Of a DNA stretch of 64,000 bases, positions 1 to 12,461 are shown one piece after another (the first letter of the stretch is position 1; every line of letters begins with the position of its first letter). The translations under genes were made by a program, and so were the position numbers. Origin of the DNA: Gerris lacustris (taxonomy: Eukaryota > Arthropoda > Insecta > Hemiptera > Gerridae); contig OX578281.1 in assembly GCA_951217055.1 (NCBI GenBank), positions 63,304,043 to 63,368,042 on the forward strand, written 5' to 3'. The notes under the pieces were generated by a model. The model had not been told where the DNA came from. It worked only from the letters and a program-made list of their open reading frames with translations, and did no database searches.

Positions 1-609
1 ACAATCGTTTTGTGTGAAGAAGTTGTTTGGTTATTGAACTACACCTCTTTCATGAGAAGTCGCTATCACACATTGGAGAAAAACACAGTCTATTATCTTA
101 TCTCTTTTAATCTTATCGTTCCGCACTGATTAACTATAAATTAGACTACAATAGAAACACTTTAAGATTTACTAAGGATTAACGCAAAATGTCCAGGTTT
201 AGTCAAGTTTGATGTAGTTACCGTAAACGCATAAAACGAGCACCAATTTTCGCATCTAATGGAACTTTTCGAAAAGTCCGATTTTTTAGGTTGATTGGTC
301 AGTTAGTTAAGATTTATCCCACGAGTGCATTTACCTACAGGCAGACTTAAAACATATTTTCTTAAAGAATGGACTCCACTTTGATTAATTCAATTAAAAT
401 ATTTATAATTATTAAAAGTTATGTACATCAGTTTATATAGAAAAGAATGCACCTTATTGATAAATAATTGTTAACTATCAAAACCAAAAAATATTTTCTA
501 GAAATATGTATATGATTGACTGCAGTCCCAATTAGATATTTTCCATTGTTTTATAAATACAAAAAAGTGTTCATCTAATATTAATATAATGGCTTTAATT
601 ACGAATAGC

Positions 610-646
<37 letters not shown>

Positions 647-1144
647 ACTATAACCAAAAGCAGAGCCATGTGTTTTTATTTATTTATTTTTTTTTCATTT
701 TTAATGCGAGTCCTCTACAGTGTGTGCACACCACGAGAGAGACACTCTATAACAATACAATAATAGAATACAACTACATTATATGTATATAATAAATTGA
801 TTAACAAATAAAAGTTTCGCAGAGCCAACTTGAACCATAAAATGATCAGAATCTTACCACCTCCCTGTTGATATCATTCCTGATATCACCAATCTGGTGA
901 TATCATTCCCGAACAAAAGCGGGAAGAAGAAATTCTTACCACTTCTAACTACCTTTAACCACCTCCAACCACCTCTAATCTGGTGATATCATCCCAACAA
1001 AAGCGATATATTCCCGAACAAAAGCGGAAGAAGAAAGTCTTAATCAAAAGATTTCTGAATCTGAATCAGATTCTCAAATTTGTCTTGAGCATTGGCACTC
1101 GTATAATTTATAGATCAGTGTGAAGTTATTTTATTTATTTTTTG
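1..1144. other. No gene; poly-A run and short direct repeats
   Basis: AT-rich sequence without a coding signal. A long A run lies at about 612-640. At about 910-940 and 1013-1043 there is a diverged direct repeat (CCCGAACAAAAGCGGAAG core), linked by GGTGATATCAT motifs and a CCACCTCTAA stretch, which suggests a decayed tandem array. The small open frame at 589-792 is a poly-Lys artefact. Confidence 0.5.
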
Positions 1145-1670
1145 CTTTCGAGCTTAGGTACCGAAGATAAGGGAAGCTACATGATCGTTTTGATGAACGT
1201 AAATTTGTAATTTGTCTGATTTCAAAATTCCAAGACAGAAATACATTTCAGACATCAAGAAACATTTTTGGGTCCGTATTTGTCTGTTACTCAAGTTTTG
1301 TTGACCAACATATCTTAAAAACTACTCTTTCCATTTTAATAAAATTTGGATAATAGGTAATAATTAGCTCATTGTTGGTCCCATCGCCTGCGCACATTTG
1401 TTTCTATTCCACATGCGCACAAACATATATTTATTTTCACCTATATCTTTACAAGTACTCATCTGAAAGTACTCATCAAAAGTAGTCCGCAGATAGCCCC
1501 AGATAGAAATTCAAAACAATTTTGACAGATTTAAAAAAAGGGAGGGCGAATTAAATAAATTTTGACAATAATTATTTGTTATAGCATAAAATCATTTAAG
1601 TATAAGAAAGTAGGACGCAAGGACGCTATGTGCCACACCAATTGGCAGACTATTTTTAATTCTATACTAG
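1145..1670 (+). repeat. Interspersed repeat family A, copy 1
   Basis: Recurs at 4848-5130 and 47328-47935 in the same orientation. Shared blocks include CATATCTTAAAAACTA, ATTTGGAT followed by CATAATTAG, TTGTTGGTCCCAT, CACATGCGCACAAACATA and GTACTCATCTGA. There is no open frame. The class is unknown; it is probably a decayed non-autonomous element. Confidence 0.65.
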
Positions 1671-2405
1671 GTATTCCACTTTTTATTTGCAATTACTAAA
1701 ATAGATTTTGTGTATCTATTTTTCGACTTAACATTTACTATCACTTTACTAATCTTTCCATGCACTGCTCTAATTATCTACATAAAAGGTTTTAACTTAA
1801 CTTAACTTTAACTTTGAACTATATATATAATAAGATGTGAACTATTTGTCAGTTGCTGATGTATCTAAATCCCGTAACAGATCCTTTTAACGTCGAGTCT
1901 TAATAGGATTTTACGCTTTACCTAATAGTTCAGCGTGTACTCGTTTCTTAGGGAAAGTTTAACTTTCTTAGCAGGGTTTAAAAGCAGCAAGGTAAAAAAA
2001 AAATGGATTTGAGCAAATCGCATTTACACACCTTTTAAGAGTTTTAAATAAGATGGCAACACCATTACCTTGAGAAAATGTAAAAGGCTTTAAGCCCTAG
2101 AGGGAAAATGACCCCGTCTTTTCCGTCCGTTATATGACCTCTTAAAGTGTTTTTTGTTTTTGTTTCTTTTGTTCTCGATTTAATATGGAAGAACCATGTT
2201 AACGTCAAAACCGATTTGGTGTTAGTTGAGGATTCTCACGTGACTCACAGCATATTTAATATAAACTTCTTCTTTATGGATTAAACAGGTTTAATTCAAA
2301 CGAAATAATACAACTGAAAGGTTAAATTTGAGTTTTCTTATCTCCTTGTCCCTAATCTATCTATATTATTAAAAAAGTTTTGTAAACAAAAAAGTCCAGT
2401 CCGTA
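1671..2405. other. No gene seen
   Basis: AT-rich spacer between repeat copies. No coding, RNA or repeat signal was recognised beyond short homopolymers. Confidence 0.4.
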
Positions 2406-2658
2406 TATGGTCAGCTTGTTGGGCCCCGCTCTTAGACGTCCGTCTTAGGGGCTTTTTCGGGGGCGTGTATCTCTTTTCCCGCATAACTCGAATACGGTCG
2501 ACCGCAGTGGTCCGACGCAAAGGACCTTTTTTGTAGGTCTTGCGAAAAGGGAAAAAATAGTTTTTTTTTTTTTCTTTAAAGTGAATAGGAAAAGAGATAC
2601 ACGCCCCCGAAAAAGCCCCTAAGACGGACGTCTAAGAGGCCCCAACAAGCTGACCATA
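2406..2658. repeat. Foldback with about 71-74-bp arms
   Basis: The left arm 2406-2479 and right arm 2588-2658 are near-perfect reverse complements, sharing TATGGTCAGCTTGTTGGG and GGGCGTGTATCTCTTTTCC. They differ mainly by a 3-bp indel in the GGGCCCC segment. The spacer is 108 bp. The arms are GC-rich compared with their surroundings. Confidence 0.8.
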
Positions 2659-2811
2659 ACCACAGATTTTTTTTTTTTTTTTTTTTTTTTTTAAATAAAA
2701 AAATTTTACAATTTTATTTTCCCCGAGTAAATTCTTCTAAATATTGGTAGAGAAACAACAAGCGAAATTTATATTTATCTCCAATTTAGAAAAGTTCCCC
2801 TAAGAAAAAAA

Positions 2812-2874
<63 letters not shown>

Positions 2875-3222
2875 AAACGCTTTAGAAGGGAGAGAAGAAG
2901 CGTGCCAAGAGCGCATTTCCATGACAAACAAAGAGCCCCCCCCCCCCATCTACTCGAACAACGTTTGATTTCGCACCCTCCTCAAGGCTGCTCCCCTAGG
3001 GCTGACTAGGGTTCCCTGCCATCCTGTTTTTTATATCTTAGAACATTAAAATGTAAACATTTATGTTCTGTCTACAGAATATAAACAAGGCAGTAATATA
3101 AACGTTGTTCCACAATGGTATGAATTAAAGATATTTTAACTCTAGCAGAGATACGGAAAAAGCAGATTATTAGTTTGAAATAAATTTGTTCATACTTTTA
3201 ACCAAAGCATTTTGTTAATCGT
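2659..3222. repeat. Poly-T, poly-A and (AT)n simple repeats; no gene
   Basis: Contains a T run (about 2668-2690), an A run followed by an (AT)n tract (about 2803-2870), and a C run near 2937-2947. Nothing else was recognised. Confidence 0.7.
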
Positions 3223-4570
3223 ACCTAACTGATTCTACTTCTAATTTTTCCACTTGGTGGTCTTAAAGTCCTTAACTTCTTGAATGTATATCGTCGATGT
3301 TCTTAATCGATCCTAACTGCTACTTCCCAATCCTAATCTACTTCTAATTTTTCCACTTGGTATTGGTAGTCCTAACGTGCTTAACTTCTTGAATGTATAT
3401 CTTTCGAAAGATGTTCAAAATCGTTCCTAACTGAATCTACTTCTAATTTTGCCACTTAGTGGTCTTAAAGTGCTTAACTTCTTGAATGTATATCTTTCAA
3501 AATATGTTCTTAATCGTTCCTAACTGATTCTACTTCTAATTTTTCCACTTGGTATTGGTAGTCCTAATGTGCTTAACTTCTTGAATGTATATCTTTCGAA
3601 AGATGTTCAAAATCGTTCCTAACTGAATCTACTTCTAATTTTGCCACTTAGTGGTCTTAAAGTGCTTAACTTCTTGAATGTATATCTTTCAAAATATGTT
3701 CTTAATCGTTCCTAACTGATTCTACTTCTAATTTTTCCACTTGGTATTGGTAGTCCTAATGTGCTTAACTTCTTGAATGTATATCTTTCGAAAGATGTTC
3801 AAAATCGTTCCTAACTGAATCTACTTCTAATTTTGCCACTTAGTGGTCTTAAAGTGTTTAACTTCTTGAATGTATATCTTTCGAAAGATGTTCAAAATCG
3901 TTCCTAACTGAATCTACTTCTAATTTTGCCACTTAGTGGTCTTAAAGTGTTTAACTTCTTGAATGTATATCTTTTAAAAGATGTTCTTAATCGTTCCTAA
4001 CTGATTCTACTTCTAATTTTTCCACTTCGTGTTGGTAGTCCTAACGTGCTTAACTTCTTGAATGTATATCTTTCGAAAGATGTTCAAAATCGTTCCTAAC
4101 TGAATCTACTTCTAATTTTGCCACTTAGTGGTCTTAAAGTGCTTAACTTCTTGAATGTATATCTTTCAAAAGATGTTCTTAATCGTTCCTAACTGATTCT
4201 ACTTCTAATTTTTCCACTTGGTGGTCTTAAAGTCCTTAACTTCTTGAATGGATATCTTTCGAAAGATATTCATAATCGTTCCTAACTGAATCTACTTCAA
4301 ATTTTTCCACTCGGTTGTTTTAAATTGCTAAACTTCTGGAATGTAGATATTTTATAAGATGGTCTAAATCGTTCCTAACTGAATCTACTTCTAATTTTTC
4401 CACTTGGTGGTCTTAAAGTCCTTAACTTCTTGAATGGATATCTTTCGAAAGATATTCATAATCGTTCCTAACTGAATCTACTTCAAATTTTTCCACTCGG
4501 TTGTTTTAAATTGCTAAACTTCTGGAATGTAAATATTTTATAAGATGGTCTAAATCGTTCCTAACTAATT
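3223..4570. repeat. Satellite array, 93/99-bp monomers with dimer structure
   Basis: About fourteen head-to-tail units begin CCTAACTGA and carry CTACTTCTAATTTT, CTTAACTTCTTGAATG and TATCTTTCGAAAGATG. Unit starts at 3426, 3519, 3618, 3711, 3810, 3903, 3996, 4095, 4188, 4281, 4374, 4467 and 4560 give spacings of 93 or 99. Type I units have GCCACTTAGTGGTC; type II have CCACTTGGTATTGGTAGTCC. The palindrome CTTTCGAAAG occurs in many units. The first unit and the last stub are degenerate. Confidence 0.93.
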
Positions 4571-4847
4571 TTATTTCTAAAAGTGGGTAGACCCTTACCA
4601 CGTACTTTATAAACTAGTTTATTTGTTGTCGCACTATTTTAAATTTTATATTAAATGGTAATAAGTCAGAGGCTAGTCGGAGGTTGTTTGAAATTTAGTG
4701 GTTTATTTGAGACAAAAGTGGCTTTACAGGTCTACTATAAACAATACTCTTAACTCATGCCTAAACTTTGACCCTAATCAAGAAATGTTATGCACTGGCT
4801 ATGTCCTAACTAAATAACTTAAATCCTACAACGTTTAGTTATTAATT

Positions 4848-5130
4848 GCTTATAGCTCACCGAAGGTAACGAAAGCATGTGATCGTTCTGAAGATCGAAA
4901 AAAATTTGTCTCCGATTCAAAAATTCTAAGATAGAAATCCGTTTCAGACATCAGGGAACATTTTTAGTTCCGTGACTGTATGTCGGTCTGTATCTCAATT
5001 TTTGTGAACCAGAACCAACATATCTTAAAAACTACACGTCCAATATTAATGATATTTGGATGGTGCGGGGCATAATTAGTTGGTCTCCATTGTTGGTCCC
5101 ATATAAGTTTCAACCTTAAGCTTACCAAGG
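4848..5130 (+). repeat. Interspersed repeat family A, copy 2 (partial)
   Basis: Matches 1145-1460 and 47328-47580, including CACCGAAGGTAACG, TTCAGACATCAGGGAACA and GTTGGTCCCATATAAGTTT. It breaks off in a short AAGCTTACCAA/TTGGTAAGCTT inverted repeat. Confidence 0.65.
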
Positions 5131-5439
5131 CATTGGTAAGCTTTACCATACAGCCACATAAACTTAATGTTTATAATTTAAAAAAACAAATGTATATTGT
5201 GTAATGCATTATTCATTCAGAAGTTCTATTTGATATAATAACGTGTTTTGTATTTTGTGTCTGCTATTCACTTATTGTTAATATACCAAAGCTTCTTATT
5301 TGATTATTTTTAATATATAATTAATTTTTGTTACTATCTTATTATCTTATTAATATAACATAGTTAATTAGAAAATGATTTTAGTATTTTAGCAGTTTCA
5401 TTTTTCTGCCACCCGTAGATAAAATATTGTATATAAAAA

Positions 5440-5592
5440 GGCAGCAATGGAAACATTTATGACTGCCTCGGCTTCGCCGTGGTAGTCACTTAAGTAAATT
5501 AACTGCCACGGCAGTTAATTTTCATAGCCTGTCCTCGCCTCCGGCTCGGAGGCTAACTTAATCACTCGTCAGTAAAATTCCATTTTGCTGCC
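5440..5592. mobile_element. Short MITE-like element with GGCAGCA ends
   Basis: The ends read GGCAGCAATGGAA and TTCCATTTTGCTGCC, about 15-bp imperfect terminal inverted repeats. The inside carries several GC-rich palindromic stretches (CTCCGGCTCGGAGG). The class is not assigned. Confidence 0.5.
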
Positions 5593-5607
5593 TAGTTACA
5601 TAAATGA

Positions 5608-6112
5608 CTATAATGTGTTTTCCACTTATTACTTTTCGTAGGTACATTTAATTATTATTGAACAGTTTATCAAAGGGTATCATAAAGTAACTTCTCCTCG
5701 GTGGGGGCTCGAACCCGGCCTCTCTTCATCTGCGTTTAAAGCTATTTTCTTGGGAACTAGATTTTTTTCCCGGGAAAACGGCTTATGTCGTTAGATTTGT
5801 ATTTAAATGGTCTACATTTTAGAATTGTTTAATCAAAATCGTCGGAACCGTTTTAGGGGGTAGAGCCCCCAAATTAGGAGCTAAAATTAATTTCTCGATT
5901 TCGCCTCGGGGTATGATTTTTCGGCATGCTAAATTTCTTCAAAATCGGCCCAGTAGTAGGCTCCACGCGACTAGACTACACAGACGACAGAAAGACATTT
6001 TTTAAAAACCACTTTTTTGGACTCAGGGGACCTTAAAACGAGTAATTCCATTAAAATCTCAAAATCGAATTTTCGTGCCGTCACAATACTTTCTTATTAT
6101 ATGAGAAAGTAA
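5608..6112 (-). repeat. Interspersed repeat family B, copy 1
   Basis: Inverted relative to copies at 6673 and 9307. Shared blocks include TCCCGGGAAAACG, AAATCGTCGGAACCG, TTCTCGATTTCGCCTCGGGG and CTTTCTTATTATATGAGAAA at the end. It contains GGCTCGAACCC, the reverse of a tRNA-like B box. Confidence 0.75.
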
Positions 6113-6672
6113 AAAGAATCACACAATTTGCAAATAGAGTAAAAAATAAAACCTTCCTAAAATATGATTAGCTATTTTTTTTACAATTTAGGCAAAAACG
6201 AGATGAGACATTTGTCTATAAAAATATTGTACTTACGTTTAATAGTAAAATCTAAAAAATGTTTGACGTAATTTCAGCACAAAATACACAATGCATGTAA
6301 ATACACGAAAATTATAAAAAAAAAATACACCTTTCACCTTCTAAATCAAACTAACAACTGAGCAAGAAATAGTTCGCTAACAGAAAAGAAGGAGATATTC
6401 CAAAGAAATGAGAATGAAGTGAAAAAAAAGAAAATACAGAGAAATTATGTACTCTTTATGGTTAACTCTTAAAACCAGCAAGAATTATTTAATTTTATTA
6501 ATTTCTTTGAATTAAAATCCTTCTTAATAATTCTTATAAAACAGAAAGAAAGTGATATGGGTTTTATTCATATTGCAACAACTAGAATATGAGTCTAAGA
6601 AATTAAATTAAAAACCAAATGTTTCAAAATTATTATAGGTATTCTCACTTTTCTCTCTCATTTATTCTTTTT
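6113..6672. other. No gene; AT-rich spacer between two inverted family B copies
   Basis: No open frame, repeat or motif was recognised. The stretch is flanked by family B copies in opposite orientation. Confidence 0.4.
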
Positions 6673-7300
6673 ACTTTCTCATATAAAGAGAAAGTATTGT
6701 GATGGCGCGAAAATTCGATTTTGAGATTTTGATGGATTTACACGTTTTGAGGTCCCCTGAGTTCAAAAAAGTGGTTTTTAAAAAATGTCTGTCTGTCGTC
6801 TGTCTGTCGTCTGTCGTCTGTCTGTCGTCTGTGCAGACGCCTGGAGCCTAAACTACTGAGCCGATTTTGACGAAATTTGGCATACATGTTCACAAAAATC
6901 ATACCCCGAGGCGAAATCGAGAAATGAATTTTAGCTCCAAATTTGGGGGCGCTACCCTCCAAAAACTCTGAAAAAACATGAAAAAAAAATATTTCTCGAA
7001 AACGGTTCCGACGATTTTGATTAAAAAATTCTAAAATGTAGTCCATTTGAATACGAATCCAACGATATAAACCGTTTTCCCGGGAAAAATCTAGTTCCTG
7101 AGAAAAAAGCTTAAAACGCGGACGGAGAGAGCCCGGGTTCGATTCCCCGCCCAGGAAAAGTGATTTTTATGATAAATTTTGATGAAATGTTTAATAATAT
7201 TTAAATGTACATTTGAAAACTAATAAATGGAAACACTGGGCAAAGTAATTATAAACTCGTATATGAGAAAGTTTGTCTGAGTTGTCTCGGACCGATTTTT
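6673..7300 (+). repeat. Interspersed repeat family B, most complete copy
   Basis: Opens with the hairpin CTTTCTCATATAAAGAGAAAG and a GTCTGTCTGTCGTCTG-rich stretch. It carries TCCCGGGAAAAATCTAG, GGGTTCGATTCCCC (a B-box-like sequence, about 7137-7150) and TATATGAGAAAGTTTG, and ends TCGGACCGA plus a T run. Open frames across it are not conserved between copies and are not genes. Confidence 0.8.
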
Positions 7301-7302
7301 TT

Positions 7303-7505
7303 TTTTTTACTTTGGTCACTGTAACCTGAATAAATTTCCTTCAAGGGACCAGAAAAATGTAGTCACTGGTCAAAATAGGCAGATGGTCACAATAAGCAGA
7401 AGGAAATGCACAGGAAGTATTGCATTTCCGAAGGGACCATAAAAAAGTGGTCACATTGACCGGGTGGTCAATATACACGGGTGGTCACTTTAGAAGGGTT
7501 TACTG
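7303..7505. mobile_element. Tc1/mariner-like terminal remnant
   Basis: The right end reads GGGTTTACTGTATA, that is TACAGTAAACCC inward, and inside are repeated GTGGTCAC/GGTGGTCA motifs typical of mariner/Tc1 termini. The left end is degraded. No transposase is present. Confidence 0.4.
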
Positions 7506-9306
7506 TATATTAAATAAAACTTACGTAGGTACTTTATGTAGATCGGCCAAAAGGAAACGTTATATTTTGTTCTTCCAATAGCAGCGTTGACCGACATTTT
7601 CGTTTTAATCACAAAATATGTAACGTTATTATATTCCAGTGAAAAGAAATATTTTTCACCGTTTTTCAATTTACATCTTTTATTTTACTCATCCTAAAAA
7701 CATTTTTAACGAGGTTTTTCATAATTCCAAAGTTTACTTTCTATAACAAGTAGAAATAGATTATAATATTGTAACTTCTACAGAAAAAATACATGGAGCA
7801 TTTTTGGCAGGGGGGGGGGGGGGGGGGCGGGAGGTTAACCCTTTTTTGGATTAAAAACAAAACAAAATCTACATGAACGGTTGAATTTTCAATTTTTTTT
7901 TTCAAAATGCTCCCAATTAGGGAAACTGCTTTTTCCCACTTTTTTGAAGAGCTATTGAATCTAACAATTTTTATTTCCACGCGGATTCTTTTTTCTACGT
8001 TAATACTAATTAAAACGGAGGGGTAAAAAAGTAGAAAAGAAAATATGATAAAAAGAAGGGAAGTTTTATTTTTAATTTTTATTCAAGAACCGTCAAATTA
8101 ATTATTGCTCTTGGAAAAGAACCGAAGCACATAAATTTGTGAAAAAGACACAATAAAAAAGACGTCATCAAGAGATCTGAAGATTTTTCGGTTGTAACAA
8201 AAAGAAGAAGAAGAATTTTTTAAAAAAGAGGTCATCGAATAGGAATTAATTAGTAAAACGTTATTGATTTATTATCTTTTTATCCAAATCAGGCTAGAAT
8301 TCATAATCATAATTAACTTTATCTACGATTGTTACGAAATATAAACATTGTATCTCTGTTTAGATGCGTAGAAAGTGATTCTTTACGTACTTATAATCAT
8401 TGCGCATGCGCGTTTTTATAATTCCTCTTCATTTCCACCCTAGGGCGGTAAAAAAGAAGAATTCTTCACATTTACGCACAATTAGCGAGTTTGTTTACAC
8501 CTAATGAAACTCATTTGCGGTTTGTTGTTTGTTTAATTAAAGTAACTCTTTATATCGAGGTTTTAGTGAAAAACAATGAGTGATTTAAGTGATAAGATGA
8601 AAATGAGGAGAATAATGCTCCTCCCGAAATAATTAATTCGGCACAAAATACAACTAATGAATTAATGTAATCTTCATCCAAAGAGAAATACAAACTTCAT
8701 ACAGGAAGTTATTAATATTTTTTTTCTGTATTTATTATTAAGATCAAACAATCGTAGATAAAGTACGGTACGCAACTCGTGCGAAAACGGCATTTTGCTT
8801 TGCTCGTGTGGTTTTACTACCCTCGCTATCGCTCGGGTCTCGAGTGCAAACTCCACACTCGCATGCAAAATGCTACTTTCCACACTAGACGCGTAATGTA
8901 CTATTGTTTACCATTGTGCTTTTTTAATAGTATTCATTAACAAAAATAGAAATTTCAAATAATAATGTAATGATATCATTATAATTTTACTCGTTACGCA
9001 CGTTTTCTATTTAATTACACTATGTCGTTTACTATTATTTTGCCTTAAGCCGGGAACATTTTAAACTCAATAAACTATGGAGTCCATCTGAATGCCGGTC
9101 ACCTGAACGTATATTATTCGGTCAGCCTGTCAGATACGACTGTTCAATTCAGGCGGCCGGAATATACGACGCAGAAATATACACACGGCATGGAATATAC
9201 ACACAGGCACTAGTTGTTTAGACGGAGTGTTCAGTCTAAATTGACAGACCTGTCGGATTGTGCGTACCCAATAAGGCAAGAAAAATCGTAGTAAATATTT
9301 TTTTTT
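7506..9306. other. No gene; hairpin-rich segment near 8760-8900
   Basis: No gene. A G run lies at about 7809-7827. GCATTTTGC...CACACTCG and CGAGTG...GCAAAATGC pair as a diverged foldback at about 8790-8880. A CCCTCGCTATCGCTCGGG motif of the kind seen in insect MITEs lies between. Confidence 0.4.
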
Positions 9307-9870
9307 AACTTTCTCATATAAAGAGAAAGTATTGTGATGGCGCAAAAATTTAATTTGGAGATTTTGATGGATTTACACGTCTTGGTCCCCTGAGTCCAAA
9401 TAAGTGGTTTTAAAAAAATGTCTGTCTGTCGTGTGTCGTCTGTGCACACGTGTGGAGCCTAAACTACTGGACCGATTTTGACGAAATTTAGCATAAATGT
9501 TCAGAAAAAAATACCCCGATGCGAAATTGAGAAATGAATGCTCCCGGTATAGGGGCGCTAGCCCCCAAAAACTCTGAAAAAAAATACGTGAATAAAATTA
9601 TTTATCAAAAACAGTTCTGACGATTTTGACTAAAAAATTCTAAAATGTAGTCCATTTACTACGAATATTAGGATATAAGTCGTTTTCCCGGGAAGTTCTT
9701 ATAGTTCCTATAAGAAAATAGCTTAAATCGTGGACGGAGAGAGGCCGGGTTCGATTCCCTGCCGAGGAGAAGTTATGATTATGATAAATTTTGATAAAAT
9801 GTTCTATAATAATTAAATGTACCTACGAAAACTCAAGTTTGTTTAAGTTGTCTCGGATCGAATTTTCTTT
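9307..9870 (+). repeat. Interspersed repeat family B, copy 3
   Basis: Follows the 6673 copy block by block: the CTTTCTCATATAAAGAGAAAG hairpin, GTCTGTCTGTCGTGTGTC, GACGATTTTGACTAAAAAATTC, TTTTCCCGGGAAG, CCGGGTTCGATTCCC (about 9745-9760) and GTTGTCTCGGATCGA at the end. Confidence 0.75.
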
Positions 9871-11089
9871 AAATTGTAGAATAAATGTTTCATGTATTAT
9901 AATTAAACGAATGTAATATAATATATTGTAATTTAATATAATATATATATGATTAAAATGTTTTTTAAAAAAAATTTGTATAAAGTAATACATGAATCAA
10001 TATAAATAAAACTTTCTGTTTATCATTGGCAATAAATGGATTATTTTTATTGTTACAATCTCTATTCTTTATTTTTGTACGCCATTACACGAAGCAAAAT
10101 CAATTTTTGTTGTGGCAAAGATGTAACAGTGTATTATTATCTAGATGGGTTATTTTATTTCTGTTTAAAAAATAAAAGTTTAACTTTGCGGTAAAAATAT
10201 ATACGAACTTATATTAACAGGAGATTAGGATTAAGACAAATTTTTATATATATATATTTTTTTTTTTTTACATTTTTATAAAAACTAAAAAACTTTAAAA
10301 AATGAATTTGTATTGGCATCGATCCTAACGATTCGGTATTAATCTTAATTTTGTCTTTACTTGTTTATAAATATGTCTAGTTTTCAATTAGAAAAACATT
10401 TTGTTTAGGTTTGAAAATACGAAATGAACAAAGTTATGCAATTCTGATAAATATTTATTTTGCTGTCATTTGAGAATTAAAACAGACTTTTTTTTAGTTA
10501 ATTAAAGAACGGCCAAGATTGCATACTTTAATAACGAGAAAATAAAGAGGCAGAGAGTCAAAATTACTCCCTCGAAGACCCCTTATAGGATTTTTTATTT
10601 ATTTCATTTTAGGGTTACTTAACAGATTGGTAAAAATGTAAAGGTGTATTATTTCTCACGAACAAATGTCATTAACGACTGTTATTAATAGGGCCCTATT
10701 CATTATAACCCTAAAGAAATTATAGTATTTCTAAAAGAACTAGGTTAAATATAAAACAACAAATTTGCTTATTCTAATAACATTTAGAAACCTGACTTGT
10801 TGATTTTTTTCCTTAAAAGGATAATGCCCCTGTTATTATAACCTAGTTGGTAATTTGTTTTAAACGATTCGATCGATGGACCATTAAAAATCCATTCTAC
10901 GGTCTTATCAGCTTCTTCCGTCTATCAAAATAGATTGTTCACCTGTTAAACCTTATGAAATACGATGACAGTTAAATATTAAAACATTAAAACTACATGG
11001 AAAATTGATGTGTAAAGTAGCTGTTGGCACATACATTCGTTCTCCATTGAACTATAACAGCTGTTTAAATCGGATTAAACAAGAAAAAA
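9871..11089. other. No gene seen
   Basis: AT-rich sequence without a convincing coding signal or a repeat shared with the rest of the window. Confidence 0.4.
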
Positions 11090-11310
11090 ATCCTCGGAAC
11101 CGTTTTCTAGAAGTCATTTTATGTCAGGAGTATTTGGGGGGAGGGAGGTAGCGCCCCAAATTTGAAGCTAAAATTCATTCGTCGATTTTGACAAGGGGTA
11201 TGATTTTTCTGAACATGTAGGTACGCCAAATTTCGTCAAAATCGGCCCAAAAGTCGTCAGAGTGCAGTTTTTTTGGACTTACTTGTAAATCCAACAAAAT
11301 CTTACAGTCA
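11090..11310 (-). repeat. Interspersed repeat family B, truncated copy
   Basis: Holds only the middle of family B, inverted: TCGGAACCGTTTTC, GCGCCCCAAATTTG, CGTCAAAATCGGCCCA. Both ends are missing. It abuts the foldback element that follows. Confidence 0.6.
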
Positions 11311-11468
11311 AAGTTTACTTTCTCTTTATTTATTAGTGCAAAAACGTGTGAGAGTAACATCAAGCTAGAATAATGCGTTTAAGTAAATCTTGTAGTGCCT
11401 TTTAAGAATATGTGGTCGGCTAAGTTCGTCAGCGGGACATAGTTTTGCAATAGGCATTTGAAATAAAT

Positions 11469-12131
11469 AGGCCAAGTGTGTGCTATAGTCAGCACACAGC
11501 GAGGGTCCGTAGGCCACACTATATAGTGTTTAACTGTAAAGTGTATAAACAGTGTTTTTTTAAAATGCTAAAAAACTTACTTTGAACCATTCTAAGGGTC
11601 TGATATTCTCAAAACACACTCTGCACTCTGATAAAGTATTTTCTTTGGCACTGAACCGGACTACAAGTATATAAATACATCGATAAGACCATAATTATAA
11701 AAAAAAAAAGGTATTTTGTCAATAAAAAATTAAATAATATTTTTTTCGAAATTTCCAAAAAGTGGTATCTTTACTTATGGTCGAAGAATGTTCAGGATTT
11801 TTTTCAGATTTTTTGCATTTCACATAAGCGAGATAGAAGGGGGGGACACGTATATTTTTGTAATCAGCTCGACGTACCCTTTCATATGATACCCCTTACG
11901 GTGTCGAAAAAAAAAAAATTTAACCCTTAAGTTTTTTTACCCTAATTTTGTTGAAAAATATTTTTTTTAAGTCGCTATATTTTTAAAATATGTGGGTAGG
12001 TACAAGACACATACATGCCAAATTTCAAAGTGATCGGACGAAAGGTGTAGCCGTGAGAGCACGTGAGAGGACGGACGGACAGACACACGCAGGAAAATAT
12101 AAGGGTCCTTGGTTTTACCTACGGACCCTAA
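11469..12131 (+). mobile_element. Family D element, copy 1 (GTCCGTAGG ends)
   Basis: Near-terminal inverted motifs GGGTCCGTAGG (left) and CCTACGGACCCT (right) bracket an AT-rich body ending with the usual CGGACGGACAGACA stretch. It recurs at 22501-26527, where it is split by an insertion. The open frame across its right end is not conserved. Confidence 0.7.
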
Positions 12132-12325
12132 AAAACAAACCGGTGGAGAGCGACCATGTCTCGCCAATTATGGTGGACAATGTGATGTTCATTATCCTGA
12201 GTACAAAGTCAAAGTTAGTTAGTAGACCTAAAACTAAAATCAAGTTGAAGATAGTTTCTCACTTGATTGGTGACCACTTTGATTTGGAGTAATATTTGAA
12301 TAACTAACCTAAAGCCGATCGCACT

Positions 12326-12461
12326 CGATCAATAGTATTGTCAATATGTCAATTTAGTAACAAATTTTCATCAATACTGTTTTTTTATATCAATACTAAC
12401 CCCGCAAACGGTCAATAGTATTGACAATACTTTTATTTATTGACAATACTATTGATCGTAC
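12326..12461. mobile_element. Small MITE inside the loop of foldback E1
   Basis: Terminal inverted repeats GATCAATAGTATTGTCAAT and ATTGACAATACTATTGATC are about 19 bp. An extra internal TCAATAGTATTGACAATA copy is present. Confidence 0.6.

Noticed and set aside
3223..4570. CRISPR array
   Set aside because: Contiguous 93/99-bp monomers without short repeats and unique spacers, in an animal genome.
6738..7046. Minus-strand 102-codon frame in family B
   Set aside because: The frame is broken in the other family B copies, so it is not under coding constraint.
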